From Adiantum capillus-veneris (Eukaryota > Streptophyta > Polypodiopsida > Polypodiales > Pteridaceae): a DNA stretch of 64,000 nt. The notes under the pieces are model-generated. The model was not told the origin of the DNA, ran no database searches, and saw only the letters and a list, made by a program, of their open reading frames with translations. Below are positions 57,732-64,000 of the stretch, piece by piece; position 1 is the first letter of the stretch, and each line of letters opens with the position of its first letter. The translations under genes and the position numbers were made by a program. The stretch spans positions 73,304,176 to 73,368,175 of the forward strand of contig CM043969.1 in assembly GCA_014529385.2 (NCBI GenBank), in the 5' to 3' direction.

Positions 57732-60545
57732 CTAGCTATAATTTTTGTTTTTATTTGAGAGATCTCTAAAAGGAACATGCTTTTGTATGCCACATGCCTT
57801 GCCTACATATCTTTTGTAAGCAGGTTGAAGATTGTGGAGTCCATTTTGAAGAAGCCTGTCATGAATGCTTCTTCGAACGTCTGCATGTAGTGGGAAGGTA
57901 GAAACATTAAGCACTCGTACATGCCCATTATGACATTCTTTGATGGAACTTCAGTCTCCATATCCAGCTGATGCTGTCTATTTAAGAAACACCTCCCATG
58001 GATGTTCTGCTTTGTTGATGCCTCAAATGCTTCAATGTAGGTGAGGATCATCTTTGCAATCTTGCATGTCATTTGGTAGGTTAAGTCTGGAATATCCCTC
58101 ATTAGTGTGATGACAACCTTGAGTCTATGTATCATATAAGCTTCTAGTGGCTTATGGTTGTGTGTAAGCTTTGTAAGTACTGTATAGTTGAGCACTGATG
58201 GCCTCCTACTCTTCCATATTGCATAGATTTCCTTCTTGGTATTGGGCAATAGGTCGGCCCGATCCGTAAGTGCTAGGGAGCATTCTTGTATGTCGTCTCA
58301 TCCTGGGGTCCCTTTTTGCTTGCACCATAGAGATTGGTTCTCTAGGATGAGCAACACCTGCTCTGTAGTTACTGGGACTCCCTCTCATAGTCGCCTTTTG
58401 CATTGGATTCTAGTGCTGGTAGCAGCTTCTTCTTCCACAAAAGGGCCTCTTGCTTCGTCAATTGCAGTGTGATCATCTCATGGTGTAATTCTTGACATAT
58501 TATTTGGTTTGATCATTAGAAGAGCATTCAATTCTAGAACCCTGAGCTCATACTGAATGTATTCTTTATGTGTCCCTTTTGGCATATCTTATGTCCACTT
58601 CTTGAGCTCATCTCTAGCACCCATTGATTCTTTTTTTCCTTCAAGCTCTTGCATTCCTCCCCTAAATGATGTGCTTGGTAGGTCCAGTGGGGGTTGATGA
58701 GTGCTTTCGAATTCAATGTGCTGGTTTTGGGTGATAGATTAATGTATCATTGTTTGTAGAGCACCCAATTCCATAGCTTTAGCTTGCATCTCCGCTTGGG
58801 CAATAAGGCCCGCTTTAGCCTTTGCCAGCTTCTCTTGAAGCTCCTTGATTTGTCACTCTCTTTGTGAATTTGTTGCATGCATTTTGGCCATCATAAGTTT
58901 CCTTTGCAACTTCTCTTGCTCGAGCTCCACCTTCAATGCTTTGATTTCTTTTGCATTTGCTATGGATGATTTTGAGGTGGATGCATGTGCAACTATGTCT
59001 TGAATTGATAGGAGGGTGGAGAGTGTGTGCTTGAGAATGTTGTATGAGTCACACAGCTTTGAGTATCTTCCCCCCCCCCCCCCCCCCCCTCTAGAGCCTC
59101 CTCTAGTGCTTCCTATTCCACATGATCTCTGTGTTGGCTTCAATCTATTTCTCTAGATCCTGGTAGATGCTTGCATCATCTTCTTTTTCTTTTGCTAGAT
59201 CCCTCTGGAGCTATTCTTTATCCTTTTGCAGGCTATTCTCTGATCCACTCTATCTCTTGATTTGCTTCTTGAGTGTCAACTTTAGCATCTTCCGCATCTT
59301 GGATCCAAAGCTATGTTATTACATCCTAGCATCTAAATCGTAGTTCAATCATCTCAAGATGCTCTTTTAGATCAAATTCTTTTAATCCTCTTTGCCACCG
59401 CCTCCTGCTTGGTTAAGAGGGTGGACATCTATTTTTAATTGTGTTTCTCTTTGGTTGAGAAGTTTTCACTTGTGTTTGTAATTGGCGTTGTTGCTCTTCC
59501 TCTAGGAGGTCTTGTTTTCTTTCAACTTGAGTTTTTGTTTCCTTTGTACCAACAAGAGGTGGAGATTGTTGCTTTGGAGAGATATGGTTTTCTCTGTTTT
59601 TTCAACATCTTTTGTTGTTGTCACATATTTAGCAGTCTCCTCATGATGAGATTTCTGACTTTGAGGAGAGTCCAATCGTGAATCTAAATTTGGTGTTTTC
59701 TATTTTTCAAACTCTATCTCAGCTCTCTCTTTAGCTTTTCTCTTCAACACCTTGTGGATGCGTTGTCGAGTGGAGACAACCAGTTGAACTTCTTGGCCTT
59801 TCTGTCCCCTTTCCTCCTTCATTTTCTTGAGTCTTACATCCAGCTCAACATCATCAACATCGGAGGGAGGTGAGTCTTGTTGTGTTTCTTCTATTTTCTT
59901 CTCCTGTGCTCTCTTTGTTGTCACTCCTCTTTGAGCTTTTGAGCTACCTCCATTGATATTTGTGCTTGAGACTTGGAGATTTGTTCAGTCTATTACAATC
60001 TCTTTTAGATCAAAGGAACTTCTATTTCCTCCTCTTCTAATGATTGATACTCTGATGGCACATCCCTCACACATCCTCTTTCTTATTTATTTCTTTGTGG
60101 AGCTCAAAATTGGACTATGTGGCTTCACTATCAGTTGCGGGTGCTTTGGAACTAGTGCCTTGTGGCCTTCTCTTTCTAGGTGTTGTCGATGAGCTACCCA
60201 CCACCTTAACTTCATGCTTTCCTTTGTGCAGGAGCTTCAACTAAGGTTTTGCCTCCGGTAAATCCTCTATCATGCCCAGGGCCGATATGGAATGTGTGCG
60301 AGCATTGGACCAAAATTCATGTATGCTTTGTTCCTATCATTGCTCTTTAGATTATCTTCTACTAGATTGTCACAAGGATATATCTGCCAAGGTCGTACAT
60401 GATGACCCTTCTCTCTGCTAGCCATGCCCACGGCTACATGTAGTAAGGGATATGTATAGCGGGGTGGTTTTTGTACTTCAGATGCTGGGAGATCAACCTT
60501 AATGGAAATTTTGTCTCTGAATATATCAAATCCTTTTATATTCAC
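57732..60545 (-). pseudogene. Decayed coding remnant of unknown family
   Basis: Minus-strand frames succeed one another in order from high to low coordinates: 60,545-60,270 (91 codons), 59,924-59,700 (74, highly charged, coiled-coil-like), 59,143-58,853 (96, Gly-rich then coiled coil with KALKVELEQEKLQRK), 58,716-58,534, 58,403-58,206 and 58,249-57,803 (148). They share a similar composition and look like one broken gene of about 2.8 kb. I do not recognise the family. It could be an uncommon retroelement ORF or a host pseudogene. Confidence 0.45.
59071..59089. repeat. Poly-C tract
   Basis: A run of about 19 C bases. It encodes the poly-Gly stretch in the minus-strand frame and may be a source of frameshift. 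Confidence 0.93.
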
Positions 60546-62760
60546 TTGTACCCTTGTTGCTTAATGAAAGATTTGTGATTATCTATGGCTTTGGTCTTCA
60601 ACAACAACATGCTGTGGTTGCCTATTGGGAGATGGAGTGCTTGGAAGATGAGGCCACTTGTGATTTGACCCAAACAAAGGCTCCATCTTTGTCTGTCAAG
60701 GTGGATTCTCTATTATAATGTATGGTGCTCATCAGCTCATGGGCTCTTTAAAAGTCTGCTCCCCCATGGTGGTAGTCTGAAAAAGCTGTCTAATTGTAGA
60801 CATCTTGCACTATCTAGAACCTCTAGTTGTTGGTGTATTGTCTAAAGATTCTTTGGGAAGATGCTAGCTTTAACCTTTAGTGCCATCAACTGCTTTGAAT
60901 TTTCCTATGAATATATTGGCCAAAATTTTCTCAAGCTTTTTGTCTGTGACATGAGCCTTTTCATTCGATGACATGTTGATATAGAGGGTTGCTTCCCACT
61001 CCTTCTGAGCACATCTGCATGGTATCCTACTACCAAAATTTCAACTGTTTAGTGTCCAAAAGTTGATCAAAATGTGGTTGCAAAAGTTGATATAACGCAA
61101 ACTTGACCATAAAATGAAAAATGAGCATAACTCGAGCAAAAAAGTTCCAAATTTGACAAAACTTCACCAGTGTGTCTAGGACATCTACAAGCACTAGGGC
61201 AAACTAGTTCAGGTTAATTTTGGGTGAGAGATACATGGATCCCAATCCATGTTGGAACACATTTTGGAGTGATCTTTGCACCATCTGGTTTGCCATGATC
61301 AAAGGATGCTATGGATGAAAACTTTTGTGATTTGGATTCTAAGCTAAATTTTGTAAATTCTTCGTAGACGTGGAGAATTTTGGCATTCTCACAAGGGTTG
61401 ATGTTTAAATGGATTGAAACTTCAGGGTTAAGCTTTAATTAGCATGTGGGTCATGATGGCTTGGTCCAGGTCTTGAAAGTTGGAAAAGGTACATGGATCA
61501 AGTTCCATGTTGGGTCACATTTTGGGCTCAAACTTTGTGGGAATGTTCTTATAGTGTATCCTAGCACACTAGTGGAATCTTTCAAATTCACACCTATATT
61601 CACTAAGTTAACCCGATTTCCTAGTTTATGGCCTTGTTTTTCCAACTTTGACCGTATCTATTTTTTGGACCCCTCTTTGATTGATTCTTGTGGCTAATAG
61701 GTGTTGGTTTTTGTGGTTCTGATGTTTGGAGACTGATTACCACCTTGATGTCTACCTGTCCATCTATTTTCACTGTCATTTGATTTGATTGAGCTTCCTG
61801 GCATTGCTGTCAAGATCTACACTTTTTCCATGCATTTTTTGGTTACTCTTTGACATTATGAGCATACAATATGTTTAATCTCCACTTCAAGGCTTTTCCT
61901 TTCAAAACCTTAACTTTTGACACTTTGACACTCTGAAGTTGCAAATCTCAAGGATTTCTAACCAATCTTGCACAATTCCTCCATAACTTGATGATTTTGA
62001 CACTTGCATACACTTAGGACCCAAAATCTGCCATCTCTACACCTAGGGTACATGGATCGCGATCCATATTTGGAGCCCAAATATTCCCAAACTTGTGAAG
62101 AAGCATCTAGACATGTTCCCTAAGCCTTTTGGTCATCAACTTTTGGGGTTTGTATCATTTTTTCCTAGCCTATGTCAAAATGACCATTTTGTAGAGATAA
62201 ATTCTGGTTTAGGGTTTTGAGGTCTTTTGATATCCAAATTTTTCCTAAACTTGAGAGTTGATTTCCCCAAACCCTGATCTGATTGTGGGTGACTTTTAGT
62301 CCATGTTGGGGGATCCATGTCTGACAAGATTTTTGAACTATTTTTGCACAAGTGAATAGATGCTATGCTCTGTAGGGCATACTGCAAGAGAAATTTTTTT
62401 GCATTCTTAGGTTGGGGAACACAGATCGCGATCCGTGTTCCACCACCAATTCTCCGTGTGATTGCATGTTTGGAAAGCTCGTGGCTTCAAGAGTCTCCTG
62501 GCCATTTTTTTTTGAATTTGGGTTGGGTTTGCCCCTCTACCAACCTTTGACATTTTATAAAAAATCGACATTTATTCAGTTGATGTGGCTAATCTGGTGT
62601 TTTTTGTGATGTGTGGCCTTCATATATTTGTTGAGGGAGGTTAATAGATCATACCTGTCAAATTTGGTGCTATGTGGTGGCTTCGAGTGCGCGTAGAAAG
62701 CAAAAATTTGCTCGTGCACTCTAGGTCACAACAATAAATCTGCTTCTCTTCTCTCTCTCT
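60546..62760. other. Noncoding stretch with near-palindromic 20-mers
   Basis: No gene was recognised. Four 20-base near-palindromes share the pattern ACATGGATC-N2-ATCCATGT (see separate entry). The surrounding text has other similar phrases such as acattttgg plus gctcaaactttg, suggesting diverged copies of a larger unit. Confidence 0.55.
61233..62438. repeat. Dispersed near-palindromic 20-mer family
   Basis: Copies lie at 61,233-61,252 (acatggatcccaatccatgt), 61,491-61,510 (acatggatcaagttccatgt), 62,050-62,069 (acatggatcgcgatccatat) and 62,419-62,438 (acacagatcgcgatccgtgt). A broken copy lies near 62,300-62,320. The last two share the perfect core GATCGCGATC. Confidence 0.75.
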
Positions 62761-64000
62761 CCCCCCCCCCCCAAGATGTAGCGAGTGAAAATGAGGTATG
62801 ATTTGCCCTATTTTGCCTATAAGTGTCCGACTTACCCAAAGTCTCAAGTGCATACTTACCTTCCTTGCCTTGATTGCTCATGGCATATCACCTACGGCTC
62901 AAATAGCTCGTCATTTGGACATTCGATCATTGATTTTGGTTCCCTTGGTCAATTTTATTAAATTTTTTATGCTAATTAGCTAAAATTAAAGAAAACTAGA
63001 AAAAAAATATTATTATTTGGGTAAAAATTAGCCAAAATTATTTCGCACACTCTTCTATACATACTCTCACTCTAGACATACATTTCCAAAAACACACTTT
63101 ATACCTTATACACATGAATTCTCATAATCTTGCAGCTCATAATCTTGTAATTGGCTATTACTCTCCCCTTCCCATTCTAAGTCTTCCACGACAAAGGTCT
63201 GTGCAATGTGCATGGGCGAGAACACCGTGTCTATTCAAGGTTGTGAAACATGTCCCCATTATGCCAATGGAAAAGATGCATTGGTAACAATGTGTTGTGC
63301 AGGATGTGGGCACTGAACTGAGTATTCAATGATTTTTGCTATCAAGACTCCATCTATACTACGTGGTCCGGACAAAAGACTATAAAGATGGGGTGCTTTT
63401 CTTTGATTGTGGGTGGTTAGAGTACCATTGTCTTGGTTTCCATGGGTTGTGGTGTCTTTGGGACCCACTTGTATGTGATGGTCATATTTGGTGGAGACTA
63501 CTGAGCTGGTTTGCGAATCGGTTGCTTTGATTTCCATTTCTAGGTTTTCTTGGTCAATTTGGGTCGATAGGATTGTGTTCGTTTTGGAATCCATTTATAG
63601 CTGGATTGGCTTGCTATAGATTTTCACTGTTATGTGGACTGCCATTTCCAAGTATAACTGCGGTGAGGTTGTTGAGATTTTGCTGGTGGATGCAGTTGCT
63701 TTGGTTTGGTAGCCACTTGTGTGGTTATTGACTGTGTGGTAAGTAGACCTGTTTGGGCTTGTTTGCCATGATGGATTTTTTCATCCATACCTATCTTCTG
63801 GTTTGTTCGTTTAATTGTCATTTAGGTTGAGGTCGTATCACTGGCTGCGGTTTTGTAACAATGTGTTGTACTTCCCACATGTGATCACTTTGTGCCAAAG
63901 GAGTGGCATAAGAGGTGTCGTTAAGTTTAAACATTAAAGTATTCTCTTGCCAATTGGAAAGTGCTTTGTAAGCTCTCATCCAGGATAGGAAGACTGCTTC
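62761..64000. other. Unassigned right end
   Basis: A poly-C tract of about 12 bases lies at 62,761-62,772. Minus-strand open frames at 63,594-63,259 (111 codons) and 63,821-63,630 are rich in Thr, Gln, His and Lys and have no recognisable signature. Confidence 0.4.

Noticed and set aside
63259-63821. Thr/Gln/Lys-rich minus-strand frames at the right end
   Set aside because: Composition-driven frames without domain evidence; not called as genes.
1-64000. CRISPR arrays, operons, prokaryotic signals
   Set aside because: The DNA is eukaryotic; the only regular repeats are microsatellites and short tandem duplications.

Overview
This window looks like nuclear DNA from a land plant with a repeat-rich genome. 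It is moderately AT-rich, full of degenerate LTR retrotransposons and dinucleotide microsatellites, and its one clear host gene has canonical GT-AG introns. The copia and gypsy families and the gene content suggest a fern or other non-flowering plant, but that is an inference from general resemblance and not proven here.

The centrepiece is one giant plus-strand gene at 27,268-43,537. Assembling 17 exons by their splice signals gives a continuous frame of 13,989 nt (4,662 residues plus stop). The product is a homologue of RNF213/mysterin, the dynein-like AAA+ ubiquitin ligase of animals. It keeps a P-loop in the region before the motor, two complete Walker A/B modules, the E3 shell, an RZ-type zinc finger and the RNF213 C-terminus up to the stop. 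It has no RING finger, and the usual zinc-binding His of the RZ finger is Tyr. A TATA-like box and two inverted CCAAT elements lie just upstream. No transposon interrupts the gene.

Left flank (1-26,100): a degenerate plus-strand Copia element (about 1.6-5.9 kb); simple and direct repeats (6.1-6.8 kb); a minus-strand Copia remnant (7.2-10.1 kb); a noncoding microsatellite-rich stretch (10.2-12.4 kb); and a gypsy/chromovirus cluster. In that cluster two internally deleted copies (G1, 12.5-15.0 kb; G3, 22.4-24.97 kb) share a middle LTR. That LTR was later split by an almost complete gypsy element (15.95-21.98 kb) flanked by a CCTAG target duplication. The empty site survives at 25,819-25,823.

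Right flank (43.5-64 kb): intergenic DNA; a tandemly duplicated minus-strand Copia remnant (46.1-48.3 kb); a nested Copia complex (49.3-56.4 kb) in which element C sits inside element A with an ATTTA target duplication and a half element B lies inverted inside A; an unidentified decayed minus-strand coding remnant (57.7-60.5 kb); and a stretch with dispersed near-palindromic 20-mers (61.2-62.4 kb). The retroelements are decayed. The only apparently functional protein-coding unit is the RNF213-like gene.
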